NCBI GenBank assembly: GCA_039602395.1
Contig: JBCNJP010000003.1
Coordinates: 64,718,278-64,782,277 of the forward strand
DNA length: 64,000 nucleotides
Direction of reading: 5' to 3'
Origin: Deinandra increscens subsp. villosa
Lineage: Eukaryota; Streptophyta; Magnoliopsida; Asterales; Asteraceae
The position numbers and the translations under genes were made by a program. The notes beneath the pieces are model-generated. The model made no database searches. It worked only from the letters and a program-made list of their open reading frames with translations, and was not told where the DNA came from. Of the stretch, positions 1 to 9,988 are shown piece by piece (within the stretch, counting starts at the first letter, position 1; every line of letters starts with the position of its first letter).

Positions 1-2
1 TG

Positions 3-2025
3 AAGAAAGACATTCCTATTTTCTGGAAAATGCTGGTTCATTATCTTCAAAGATGTATTATTGCTAAAAAGAGCAGCACTGATGAACTCAATCAGCAACA
101 TACTGTGCATTTGTTGCATTGGCGAAAGAATGGAAGTTCATTTTTTTCTAGAATGATGCTTAAAGATATGCAGGCTATTGCGATCAGAAAGAAAGATTAA
201 TTTCCTGTTGTGCCTCGGTTCGTACAAATGATTTTTGATGATAAGTACCCACATCTTGAAAAATCTAATGATCTACTTGATCCGAAACCAATGGGAATGG
301 ATGTATTGCATCTGATTAATCCTCCTCCAAAACCAGGAAAGATAAGTGCTCTAATCGAAAATAAATTTGGTGTATTTGCTAATAGTACTGTTGATCTTCC
401 TATTCCCATTCCTATGAGAGCTCAGGCAATGGTGGTCGAGGAACATTCTGTGAGGCAGCTCTCTCCTATTGTTGAAGAAGTTGACGTATTTTGATTCTGA
501 AACTGATTCTAATAAAAACCTTGAAGGAGATTATGATGAATCTATGCAACAGGTTTCTGAGATTCCTCCTCTTGGAAATCCTGTCTCTGTAAATGTGTCT
601 CCTGATGCTGAAGCTAATGTAGTCGTTGAACAACCAAGACCCTTGAAAAGAAGAAGAAATATTGATCCCAGACCACAACCTGAAAGTAGTTTGTCTAGAG
701 AAGCTATTACTCACACTTTACAAGCTCCTATTACAACCCATGTTGCAACTGAACCTGTGAATGTTTTGGGCTCCGGAAAGGGAAGGGAGCTAGAGACTGT
801 TGAGTCTATAGCCATACGTGACTTACAACTGAGAGTTATAGAATTGGAGAAGCAGAATGTCATCAAATCAGAGTTAATCAGTACACTACTCTCTGCTCAA
901 GAAGAAGAAATCAAAAGGCAAAAAGAAGAAGCCAAAAAACAAGCTGATTTTCAGACTAAAGTTAATACGCAGATTGGCTATTTATTAATATTATTGGCTG
1001 ATGTGAAGACAAAGATAGGTAAGGAGTTTGATGGTATGAAAATTCCTGATATTGGGGGATCAGCTTCTGGTCCAAAAGAAGGTGTGAGTTTTGTTGCTAG
1101 ATCTTCCTCTCCTAATCTTGAGTTTGACTTTGAGAAGGATTTTCCTGCCCTACCAGATTATGTTGGTGACTTTGCTGGACTGGATAATGTAAACTTTAAT
1201 GAATTATTTAAGAATGACCAACTTATTAAAGAAATGAGGAAAACTGAGGAGGAAATTCTGAAACATGCAAACATGATTGCTCCGCGACCAGCAGATTCTA
1301 CAAATTGGTTCAGAGAACTGTAGACTCCACCACCTCAATATTCACTCCAATTAGGTAAAGGTGAGTATGACAAGAAAGGAATAAGAAACGGCATATGGGC
1401 CTGGCATTATGATAATCTCAATAAATTGTTTGTAGTTCTGCGCAAGGGGCACAGTCACGTGGATTACTATACAGACATTAATCAATTTCACTCATGGACC
1501 ATGGTTGATTTGAATGCCCTTTTGGAAGCTCCTTTTATCAACTGGTCAGGATGTTCTGATGGTAATTTTGTTGGTGATGCTCTGAGAAAGGCTTCAAAGA
1601 ATGGATTCAAGGACTTCAAAGTAGCTAAAGACAAGGTCATTATCAAAAAGGACCCCGTGACTAGAGAAGAAAAAAGGGAAATCTTTTGGCCACCTACCTT
1701 AAAAGCTAAGGTGATTCCACTGCTAGATAGTATTAATGATGGAACCCTGGTGAAGTTCTTTAAGTCATGGCATTATGATCCAACTACTGGTGAAGTTGTG
1801 GTTGTGTGTGAAGGTTTTGACTACAGATTCTATGATACAATGGATCTACTCAGGTTTAGTGAAAATGACATCAAGATCCTCGCTTCTACTCCTTTTTCTC
1901 AAATTACTAATAACGAGGAAGATGATGATCAGATAATTGCTTTCTCTGTGGCTGCAATGACGATCATGCAAAATAAGTGGTGGGAGTCCAAAGAGAAGCA
2001 TACATTCGATTTCAGCTTGCCGTGA
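3..2025 (+). pseudogene. Retroelement env-like (extra) ORF, broken
   Basis: The reading frame enters from the left edge and runs to 2025. It is broken by a TAA at 198-200, a one-base frameshift near 485 and a TAG at 1321-1323; otherwise the frames stay open for about 670 codons. No enzyme motif is visible. The order is a hydrophobic/basic N-terminal part, a Pro/Ser-rich basic linker (about 570-790), a Lys/Glu-rich coiled coil (about 820-1020) and a conserved-looking C-terminal part rich in Trp and Asp (1324-2025). It ends about 30 bp before a polypurine tract and an LTR, the place where plant Sirevirus-type elements carry an env-like gene. The assignment rests on position and coiled coil, not on a recognised domain. 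No complete pol is seen, because the element continues out of the window. Confidence 0.55.
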
Positions 2026-2055
2026 AGCACTAATGTCGTAAGCCTAGGGGAAGAT

Positions 2056-2464
2056 TGTAAAGGATTATTTTAGGCTTACGCATTAGTTTTTGTTAACAGT
2101 GTCTTTGGTCTTTCATTGTAACTAATAGTGGGCTCTATCATAGGTTTTTGGGGTTAATTGTAAAGGGTTAGTGGGCCAGCTGGGGGCCTGGTCGAATTTA
2201 GGGTTGAGGAGGTGATGATTTGCGAACTCTATATAAGCGAATCATCACCTACATGTTTGGTTGTTGATTCTAGTTCTACTCAACCCAGTTTTGGTTTCTT
2301 TGGTTGTTCTAATACGAATTCTGCAGCATTTAATCGTATACAAGTAAGTGTTTATTGTTTTTCATAGTTTACATTGATTATCTCTTCCTTGAATCATCAA
2401 CGAGACGTTATTCGGCAACCTCTCGTGTAACTTATATCATGTACGATCTGATTAGGATCCTACA
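2056..2464 (+). repeat. 3' LTR of the env-like element (about 409 bp)
   Basis: A purine run (TAGGGGAAGA, 2045-2054) comes just before a TGTAAAGG start, and the segment ends CCTACA, so the ends are short inverted repeats of TG...CA type. A TATA-like TATATAAG lies near 2230. GTAAGCCTA before the tract and TAGGCTTAC inside the LTR can pair, giving a stem across the tract/LTR border. The next base begins an unrelated inverted Athila RT fragment, so no target duplication can be read. Confidence 0.6.
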
Positions 2465-3320
2465 ATAGTGTCTATCTTAGCCTTATCTACCTCTAATCCG
2501 GCTTGAGAAACTTTGTGACCAAGAACTATGCCTTCCTGAACAATAAAGTGACACTTTTCCCAATTTAGGGCCAGGTCAGTTTCTTCACATCAGGCAAGCA
2601 ATTTGTCCAGAATGTGCAGATAATGGTCAAATGAGTTGCCAAAAACCGAAAAGTCATCCATGAAGACTTCCATGGATTTTTCGATTATATCATGGAAAAT
2701 GGCAACCATGCAACGCTAAAAGGTAGCAGGAGCATTAAATAAGGGGAAAGGTATACGTATGTAGGCGAAGGTGCCGTATGGACATGTAAATGTTGTTTTC
2801 TCTTGATCCTCCAGGTCTATAGGGATTTGGAAATACTCGGAGAAACCATCAAGAAAACAATAATACATATATCCAAACAAACGTTCGAGCATTTAGTCTA
2901 TAAATGGCAAAGGAAAGTGATCCTTTCGGGTGGTGTCATTCAGCCTTCTGTAGTCTATGCGGACTCTCCTGCCAGTGACTGTGCGAGTAGAAATGATTTC
3001 ATCTATGTCATTGGTGATGACAGTCATCCCTCCTTTCTTAGGTACCACCTAAACAGGACTAACCCAAGGGTTGTCAGATATATAAGTCCAGCGTCTAGAA
3101 GTTTGACAACTTCCTTTTTCACCATGTCTTGAACGTTGGGGTTTACCCTTCATTGTGGCTGACAACATGTATATACACGTCTTCCATAAAGATCTTGTGA
3201 GTGCAAAGCGATGGGTTAATTCCTTTGATATCAGAGAGCTTCATGCAATAGCCTTCCTGTTCTTACACATAATAGAAATCAATGCTTCTTTCTCTTTTGA
3301 TAGACACCATCATACACGTC
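2465..3320 (-). pseudogene. Athila-type reverse transcriptase fragment
   Basis: Read on the minus strand this segment gives Athila/Ty3-gypsy RT blocks in the right order. They are the KKEVVKLLDAGLIY block, a KKGGMTV block, the RTVTGRRVRIDYRRLND block, KDHFPLPFID, the FLDGFS block, an NAPATF block and the MEVFMDDFSVFG catalytic block, then the VLGHKVS thumb region. Several in-frame stops interrupt it (for example near 2725, 2890 and 3050). It has no protease, RNase H or integrase on either side. It joins a plus-strand Athila start at about 3320, so it is an inverted piece and not the pol of Athila-1. Confidence 0.8.
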
Positions 3321-3325
3321 AAATT

Positions 3326-3345
3326 TTTGACGCCGTTGCCGGGGA
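3326..3345 (+). other. Primer-binding site, tRNA-Asp type (Athila)
   Basis: TGACGCCGTTGCCGGGGAC closely matches the usual Athila primer-binding site, which begins TGGCGCC, with one change. It fixes the 5' end of the Athila-1 internal region. No LTR lies upstream. Confidence 0.75.
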
Positions 3346-3554
3346 CGCGTAGATTTTGAGAAAGTTCGGATCTAGTAGTCTAGCCACTTTTCTTTCTTAT
3401 TTTCTTTACTTGTTTAGTTGTTTTCTTTATGTATTTTAGCTGTCACTCTGTTTATCTGCTTTTGTGATTCCTTTTCGTGTTAGTTAGACTTTTAGGTTAG
3501 TTTCTTTTCATTTTCTATTTTTGTTTCGACTTTACTGTGTCGTTTTTGTTGTTT

Positions 3555-4925
3555 ATGCACATACGTCGTCGCCAGAGCCGACTTTCACCGTTGTCTGATC
3601 CAGAAAGGCTTTTCCATCACCTTTAACATGTCGAGCGCACATTACCAGTGCCAATGGCCGCACCCGCAGATCAGATGTGCATGCTTGCTGATTACACGCG
3701 TCCCAACCTAGATGGGGTGCAACCGAGTGTTATCCGTCCACCGGTGGATGTTCAGAACTTCCAGATTTAGACTCAAGTTATCACTATGATCATGAACTCT
3801 GTTTAGTTAGACGGGTTACGCAATGATGACCCAATGACCCATATCACGAAGTTCCTTGAAATTTGCGACACATTCAAACTCAATGGGGTCTCCATCGAGG
3901 CTATCTAGTTACGGCTCTTCCCGTTCTCCCTTCGCGGAGCTGTGAAGGCGTGGCTTCATTCCCTCCTGCCAGGTTCCATCACGTCAGGGGATACATTGAC
4001 ACAAAAATTCATTTCAAAGTATTTCCCTCCATCTAAAGTTGCTTTGTTTAGAAACAAAATCTATTATTTCTTTCAGGAGGATACTAAGAGCTTATATGAG
4101 GCGTGGGAGAGATTCAAAGAGTTGTTGAGAAAAAGTCTATCTCATGGGATTTAGTTGCACCAGTAGATTCAGATTTTCTATATTGGTCTTCATCCACTCA
4201 CACGCCCGACAGTCGACAGTTCTTATGGTGGCACTTTGAGCAGAAAAACGCCTGAGGAGGCGAGCAATTTACTAGAGGAGCTTGCTTTAAATGGTTATCA
4301 GTGGTCGAGCATGAGAGCTAAGCCAACAGAGAGGAGTTCTGCAGGTTGATCCCATCACAGCTCTATCAGCAGAGGTCGAGGTGTTGTTGAAGAATATAGA
4401 GAAAATGCAGGTGATTCAGCAGCAAGTGATGTACTTCGAGTTGTGCTCGGGACCCCACGACATTACATGTTGTCCTATCAGGGGTAGCACCAATTTTGTC
4501 GAGTAGGTCGACTACATGACCGGCCAGGCTCACCCACCACCCAACACGTATAACTATAATTCGGGGTGGCAGAACAACCAAAGTTTTAGCTCCAACCCGC
4601 GTGGCTTTCAGCCAAGACCGCCACCAAGGCAACAAGGTTTCTATGACCCAAAGGTTAGCAAAAAGACACCGACAGAGGATTCAGGTATGAAGAATTTGCC
4701 TGACATGATGTCTCAGTTTATCAAGCCAGAATGAGAAAACTTCACAGCTGATTGATCAGAGGATTTCTAAGACTGAGCAGGACATAACTATGGTAGCCAA
4801 AGAGGTAAGCAACTTAGGAACTCATATGCTTAATATAGAGAGAACCATAGGCCAGCTTTCAAAATAAATTTCCGAGAGACAACCGGGAGGACATCCGGGT
4901 AACGCAGACAAACCCGTAGCAGAAT
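3555..4925 (+). pseudogene. Athila-1 gag, broken
   Basis: ATG at 3555 opens a basic Arg-rich N-terminus. In-frame stops occur near 3626, 3768, 3806 and 3907. The longest open part (3942-4154) has the retrotransposon Gag core: an AVKAWLHSL block, a TLTQKFISKYFPP block and an EAWERFKELL block. A further stop lies near 4153, and the frame continues with LSRKTPEEASNLLEELA. The part from 4516 is Gln/Pro/Asn-rich, as in the Gag C-terminus of Athila elements. Gag would form the virus-like particle. It is joined to the protease region downstream without a clear boundary. Confidence 0.75.
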
Positions 4926-5813
4926 GTGAATGCATTCTTTTCCATGAGTGGAAGCACCACTCAAGTTCTAGAACCGGCAATCACTACTGAGCCAGTTTAT
5001 GAGGAGATTAATGATGAGATAGACGAGAATATTGAGTTAAAGGGTCCTGGGCTGGTGCAAACGAGGCTAAGCCCAACATGTGCAATACAACCCAAGGAAC
5101 CCGTGGTAAAGAAGTACATTCATCCACCCTATATCCCTCGCATTTCATATCCAGAGAGACTAATGCAAGTCGAGGTAGAGCAGCATAGGAAATTCATTGA
5201 TATGTTAAAGCAACTACACATTAACATTCCGACTGTTGAGGCGCTCAAACATATACCTAAATACTTGAAGTTTCTGAAAGACATGCTGAGTAACAAGAAG
5301 AAAACTCTAAATGTTCCACAAGTGACACTCAACGAGCAGTGTTCATTCATCATTCAGAACAAAATACCACAGAAGCTTAGCAATCGTGGGAGTTTCACTA
5401 TCCCTTGTACATTAGGCAGTTTGTCTGTTAGGAATGCTCTTGCCAACCTAGGTGCTAGCTTTAATTTGATTTCATACTCTCTATTTAAACAACTAGACCT
5501 AGGTGAGCCAAAGCCGACTCACATGCGGATACAGTTTGGTGACAGATCAGTAAAGTTTCCACGCGGTGTGATAGAGAATGTTTTGGTTAAGGTTGATCGA
5601 TTTGTGTTTCCCGTGGACCTTGTGATCTTGGATATGATGGAGGACACTAATGTACCATTCATTTTAGGATGCCCTTTATTAGCTACAGCTGGTGCATTGG
5701 TGGATGTGCAGAAATGCATATTAACATTGAGAGTTGATGATGAGGCTGTAAAACTCAGTGTCACAGGATTGGCCCATCAAGAGAAACATCGTCACCAGGT
5801 CGTCGTTCATTAG
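4926..5813 (+). CDS. Athila-1 protease region, active-site Asp changed
   Basis: An open frame of 295 codons. The first 100 residues are an acidic linker rich in Glu. Residues about 125-280 have the Athila aspartic-protease layout: an RGSFTIPCTLG strand, then NLGASFNLISYSLF, then LGEPKPTHM, and a closing VPFILGCPLLATAGALVDV block. In active members of this family the first block reads D-L-G-A-S; here the Asp is Asn, so the protease would be inactive. Retroelement proteases cut Gag-Pol in particles. The frame is intact although gag upstream is broken. No RT follows. Confidence 0.8.
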   Translation: MNAFFSMSGSTTQVLEPAITTEPVYEEINDEIDENIELKGPGLVQTRLSPTCAIQPKEPVVKKYIHPPYIPRISYPERLMQVEVEQHRKFIDMLKQLHINIPTVEALKHIPKYLKFLKDMLSNKKKTLNVPQVTLNEQCSFIIQNKIPQKLSNRGSFTIPCTLGSLSVRNALANLGASFNLISYSLFKQLDLGEPKPTHMRIQFGDRSVKFPRGVIENVLVKVDRFVFPVDLVILDMMEDTNVPFILGCPLLATAGALVDVQKCILTLRVDDEAVKLSVTGLAHQEKHRHQVVVH

Positions 5814-5816
5814 ATT

Positions 5817-6110
5817 GGAAATAAAGATCACCTACCCAACCCACCTTCAATTATTATCAAGTCGACTAAATTATTGCAGGCCCCGCAAAAGAAGGTTGGG
5901 GATGAAATGAGTGTTAGATTGAAGAAAAAGCCGCTTGAAAAGAAGGCGAAGGCTTTAGTAAGTGATAGGCCATGGGTGACCGATGTATATGCGATGAACC
6001 TGCGAGATCGACATAGGGGAGTTGAGCCCTTGTTTGAAGAGTGGCACGTGCATGGGTCGGATGCGAGCATATTCAGTAGCGAGGGAGGTCACATCCATGA
6101 CCCGGGTTGA
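5817..6110 (+). pseudogene. Lys-rich remnant after the Athila-1 protease
   Basis: From 5874 an open stretch of 78 codons is rich in Lys in its first third and ends HDPG. I do not recognise a domain. It could be the start of the RT polyprotein linker joined to unrelated sequence, since the pol core is missing here. Just behind it (6156-6176) is the phrase CTTCTGGGAGGCAACCCGAG, which resembles the junction found after integrase in Athila-type elements, so pol has probably been removed at about this point. Confidence 0.35.
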
Positions 6111-6389
6111 CTTAACCACGGGTTCGAGTCTAGCTAACGACTCATAAATAACTTCAGCGCTTCTGGGAGGCAACCCGAGTACTTGTTAGTTATTTTGCTT
6201 GCTTTATATTTTGTTTGATCTTTTTAGTAGTTTGCTTGTCTTGTAGGTAGTTTATTTAAAATTAGTTGCATTTTATTTTTCTTATTTTGTTTTATGTTTT
6301 GTTTCAAGTGTTGAGAGTTCCAATGGAAGCATGCCACGATTAGACATTGCATTACTCAACATTTTGGCTAGGCTTTATGGGGTTGTAGG

Positions 6390-6840
6390 TAACGTATGGT
6401 TTGCGGACCGTCGGATACTCAATCTCTATTTCCGAGGTCCGCAGATGTGCTTTTATGATTTAAGATCAGGTTTGGATGATACGGGATTGTCACTTCATAA
6501 ATGACAATCAACGGTCCGTATCCGGGGTTTTTTGGGCTTGTTGGCTTTTGGTCAAAGTGGACCGTTCATTTCATAATTGACAAACAAAGAGTTCGTTTTG
6601 GTCAAATGGTACTTTTCTTTCTGGGTCGGCAAGGTATTCTGATGTTGGCTGAGATGGCTGCATGGCATTTTGGTTGCAAAATTTTGATTTGACACAGCAG
6701 GTCTGCCGATGCACACATTACGAATCGTTTGGTACTCAATCTCCATTCCAGGTGATTCGCATGTTTCTATTGAAGACTCTGTTGACTTTTGGTCAATGCC
6801 GGCCATCTACTTCATAATTGATAACAAACGGCCTGCATTC
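6390..6840 (+). other. Athila-1 hairpin cluster in the 3' non-coding region
   Basis: Two hairpins share one loop but have different stems. At about 6400-6445 the stem is TTTGCGGACC with GGTCCGCAGA. At about 6718-6762 it is ACGAATC with GATTCGC. Both loops contain TACTCAATCTC followed by ATT and CC. A second repeated phrase, TTTTGGTCAA followed by TTCATAATTGA, recurs at about 6546, 6596 and 6786. No gene is visible between 6110 and 7310. Confidence 0.55.
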
Positions 6841-7310
6841 GATCAACTGTCCAAAAACTCAAAATTTTCAAATATCTTTCAAAATTGCCAGATTTTGCAA
6901 CCCAGTCGCTTCTATTTCATTTGGGCTTATTTTCTTCCAGACTCACTGTGGGACCGCCAGCTACCTTGATTCACCGGTTTAGTGATTGTCCGAGTTTTAT
7001 TTTCATTTTGCATTCATTTATTGACACACAACTCGAGATATTTGATCTGTATTGATTTATATTCTGGTTGATTTGATGGTGTTTGTGTCTGGATGATAGT
7101 TTATCTTGCCGAGATAGTTCTGGCACATGTTCGAGAGCTAATTCATGATTCATATTTTGATTGTAGAGGATTTTTGGCATTTATGGATTCAGCTCTGGCA
7201 CCTGTTCAGTCAAGAGTTGTTTCATTTCATATTTCAACATTTAGACACTGAACACGACAGTGATAGGGCGTATTTCAGTTCCCTTTCCCCTTTATTTTGT
7301 TATGTTTATC

Positions 7311-7345
7311 GTACATTGGGGACAATGTACAAACTAAGTGTGGGA
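7311..7345 (+). promoter_or_regulatory. Palindrome plus internal polypurine-like motif (Athila-1)
   Basis: GTACATTG-GGGA-CAATGTAC is a perfect 8-bp inverted repeat with a 4-base loop (7311-7330). It is followed four bases later by TAAGTGTGGG. The same pair of signals occurs in Athila-2 at 15171-15206. Confidence 0.65.
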
Positions 7346-7854
7346 ATGGGGGTTAATTGAACTAAAATAGTTTTAAAATGTGAAAATTTTTAAAATTTTT
7401 GAAATTTTCTTATCATTTTTCCTATGATTTAGTGAGTTAGTCCCTAATTTTGTATGCATTAATTGAGAAATGATAGGTAGAACTGAGTTTTGATTTTTTT
7501 AGTAAAAATAATTAATAAATAAAGTTGAAAGCACGCTTAATTTGCAATGTGCTGGTAGGCCCAACTAATTTCTGTTGAGCTTAAAAATCGTGATTTCACT
7601 ACTTAAATAGGCATTAAATAATAAACATATTGTGGGTTCCCGTCTTTAGTGTAGTAGTAGAGCCAAAACCTTTGAATAAGTTGATAGGTACCATTTTTGG
7701 TCAAAATGTTTATGACTTGAGAATTGTCTGGCACACTATGCTCTTTTTATGAAAATAAATCCGAGAATTAGTGACGCCCCATTCATTCATTTTCCATTCT
7801 CATTGAGCTTGTTTTGAATATGCAAAAAAAATTCCAATAAAGTGCCAAAACCGC

Positions 7855-7985
7855 CGATCCTACGTACTGCCTCTAGGGATGGTGACCCCAGAGATGAACT
7901 ATCAGTTTGAGGTTGGTTTTGTGTGCGAGGGTCAAAGCCTACTTACTACCTCTAGGGATGGTGACCACGGAGATTTACTGACGGG
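7855..7985 (+). repeat. Direct repeat in the Athila-1 3' region
   Basis: CTCTAGGGATGGTGACC and its flanks (CCTAC..ACT or ..ACTGC before, GGAGAT-like after) occur twice, about 80 bp apart, at about 7870 and 7950. No coding frame includes both. The rest of 7345-8363 is AT-rich non-coding sequence. Confidence 0.5.
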
Positions 7986-8363
7986 TGAATATTTGACCTA
8001 GTTTAGGAATAAATAAAATCAATTCAAGCTCAAGCCATCATTCCATCCGTTCCATCATCCATAATTTTCAATTCATAAATGTTTTTATTAATTATGGTGG
8101 GAAAACCTGGACTGGTTTGATCCGTGTCGATTCAAGCATTGAGGTGGGATTAGGCCAAGCTGCGAAGCTGATAGTGTGGGACCCATAATTAAGAAGTTAA
8201 AATGAATAAACCATGTTCAGGGGATTTAGTTATTAGCGGTTTAGTTTAGTCGGGCCGAAATACTGGTAAACACATTTAGCGCGTGAATATCTAGTTTAGA
8301 ATAAAATAAAAGGTCAATTCTCCGGTTATGATCTCATTGCGGACTTTTTCAGGCGAAAAAAGG

Positions 8364-8509
8364 TTTAAGTGTGGGGATATTTGATGCGTTGCATCTTGTA
8401 TATAAATTATATCTATAAAGTTCCTCAATTTAAATGCTTTTTAAATATGAAAAAAAAAATTGCTTAATTGCTTTACTTGTAAAAAATTAGATTTTTTGAT
8501 GATTATTTG
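8364..8509 (+). repeat. Athila-1 polypurine tract and start of 3' LTR
   Basis: TTTAAGTGTGGGGAT (8364-8378) is the plus-strand priming tract. The LTR starts TGATGCGTTGCATC at 8382. Only about 128 bp of LTR remain before the inverted arm begins at 8510. Confidence 0.65.
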
Positions 8510-8700
8510 ATAAATCCATGACTAACACATGCATTCAACCAATTTCAAGTTAAGAAATTTTAGGGCTTACTAGGTGGAGAGAATAGGGGAGGATGATGAA
8601 GATGAGATGAGATTGAAGCTTCTCCTAGTCTTCTTGAGGTTTGATTGAGCTCCCAAACTCCAAATCTTGCTTGCTTGATGATGGAATTCAAGATTTTTGA

Positions 8701-8748
<48 letters not shown>

Positions 8749-9174
8749 GAGCCGTGAAGAAGAAGAAGAGGGGAGAGATGTCATGAAAATGGGGAGGAGG
8801 GGTTTATGGCATATTTTAAAGTTTAAAAGAATTACACATTTGGTCCCTCTAATTCTATATCGTGCACGGGATTTGCTAATGAAACACGTAGTTGGGAAAA
8901 GTCTAGGAATATTTCCTAGTGTTTATAACTTATTTAACATGAAACACGTAGTTGGGAAAAGTCTAGTTATCGTGTACACACATAAAACTTAGTTCACGTA
9001 CGAAACACGGTTACTCAAGAAATGATAATTTCAAGTAACACACATAAAGTCACGAAATAAATTACTAAAATTTAATTAGCAATTAAATATATATTTTTAT
9101 ATGAAAATTTAAATAACGGTCCACGGGGTTTGCTAATGAAACTAATGGAAATAGTTAACGGTGTTAACCTGGGA
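8510..9174 (-). repeat. Left arm of a large inverted repeat (gypsy LTR piece, minus)
   Basis: This segment is the reverse complement of about 9507-10185 with scattered changes. Read on the minus strand it is the first part of a gypsy LTR, including an AC-rich microsatellite and a CT-rich leader. It also has a private duplication: GAAACACGTAGTTGGGAAAA occurs at 8881 and again at 8941. Both LTR ends are missing here, which explains why open frames in this stretch are spurious. Confidence 0.75.
8704..8748 (+). repeat. (TG)n microsatellite
   Basis: About 22 TG units. The matching (AC)n tract in the inverted copy lies at 9963-9988 and is shorter. Confidence 0.95.
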
Positions 9175-9489
9175 CCCCAAGCCAAAGCCACTTTTAAACA
9201 TCCTGATGTTTTGTGTTTCACGGACAACTTCTTATACCACCTTCGTGCTTTATCTTACTTTTGAACACCATTTGAACCGATGTTTTGATAAGAAAGAAAG
9301 CATGACGCATGAATTCGTTGCCAAATCCTGTCTAGCACGCCATATATGTTTCTCTTTAAATTTATACTATCCATTACGTTATTTGCATCCTCCATGCTGG
9401 TATCTTCACCAGTGCCAGTTTAAACTCACGTGTAATCCTTGAAATGTGTAGTTGCGACTATCATAAGCTTGTTATCCCATTGCTTACTC
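9175..9489. other. Spacer between the two inverted LTR arms
   Basis: 315 bp of unique sequence between the arms. One open frame covers it but shows no domain or start context, and I do not call a gene. It may be the original genomic site or a small remnant of either element. Confidence 0.4.
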
Positions 9490-9962
9490 TGTGACAATCG
9501 CCAAAATCCCAGGTTAACATCGTTAACTATTTCCGTTAGTTTCGTTAGCAAACCCCGTGGACCGTTATTTAAATTTTTATATAAAAATATATATTTAATT
9601 GCTAATTAAATTTTAGTAAGTTATTTTGTGACTTTATGTGTCTTACTTAAATTTATCATTTCTTGAGAAACCTTGTTTCGTACGTGAACTAAGTTTTATG
9701 TGTGTACACGATAACTAGACTTTTCTAGACTACGTATTACATGTTTAATAAGTTATAAACACTAGGAAATATTCCTAGTCTTTTATTTACCAAGTTTTGG
9801 GTTTATAACCCATTTATTAGTTGTTTTGGGTCATTTATGCATGATATAGAATTAGAGGGACCAAATGTGTAATTCTTTTAAACTTAAAAATCTGCCATAA
9901 ACCCCTCCTCATCCCCATTTTCACGACATTTCTCCCCTCTTCTTCTTCTTCTTCACAGCTCA

Positions 9963-9988
9963 ACACACACACACACACACACACACAC
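9963..9988 (+). repeat. (AC)n microsatellite
   Basis: Thirteen AC units in the right inverted arm, the counterpart of the (TG)n tract at 8704-8748. Confidence 0.95.

Larger units (their letters stand above)
3326..8509 (+). mobile_element. Athila-1: Athila-like element without RT or integrase
   Basis: It starts at an Athila-type primer-binding site with no 5' LTR in front. It then carries gag, an aspartic protease region, a short Lys-rich remnant, a long non-coding 3' region, a polypurine tract (8364-8378) and the first 128 bp of a 3' LTR, which is cut at 8509 by an inverted LTR arm. No RT, RNase H or integrase is found between protease and 3' region. The element was therefore either non-autonomous or internally deleted. 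Stops in gag show it is dead. Confidence 0.75.

Noticed and set aside
8560..8992. ORFs covering the (TG)n tract on both strands
   Set aside because: They are produced by the microsatellite and lie in an inverted LTR arm.
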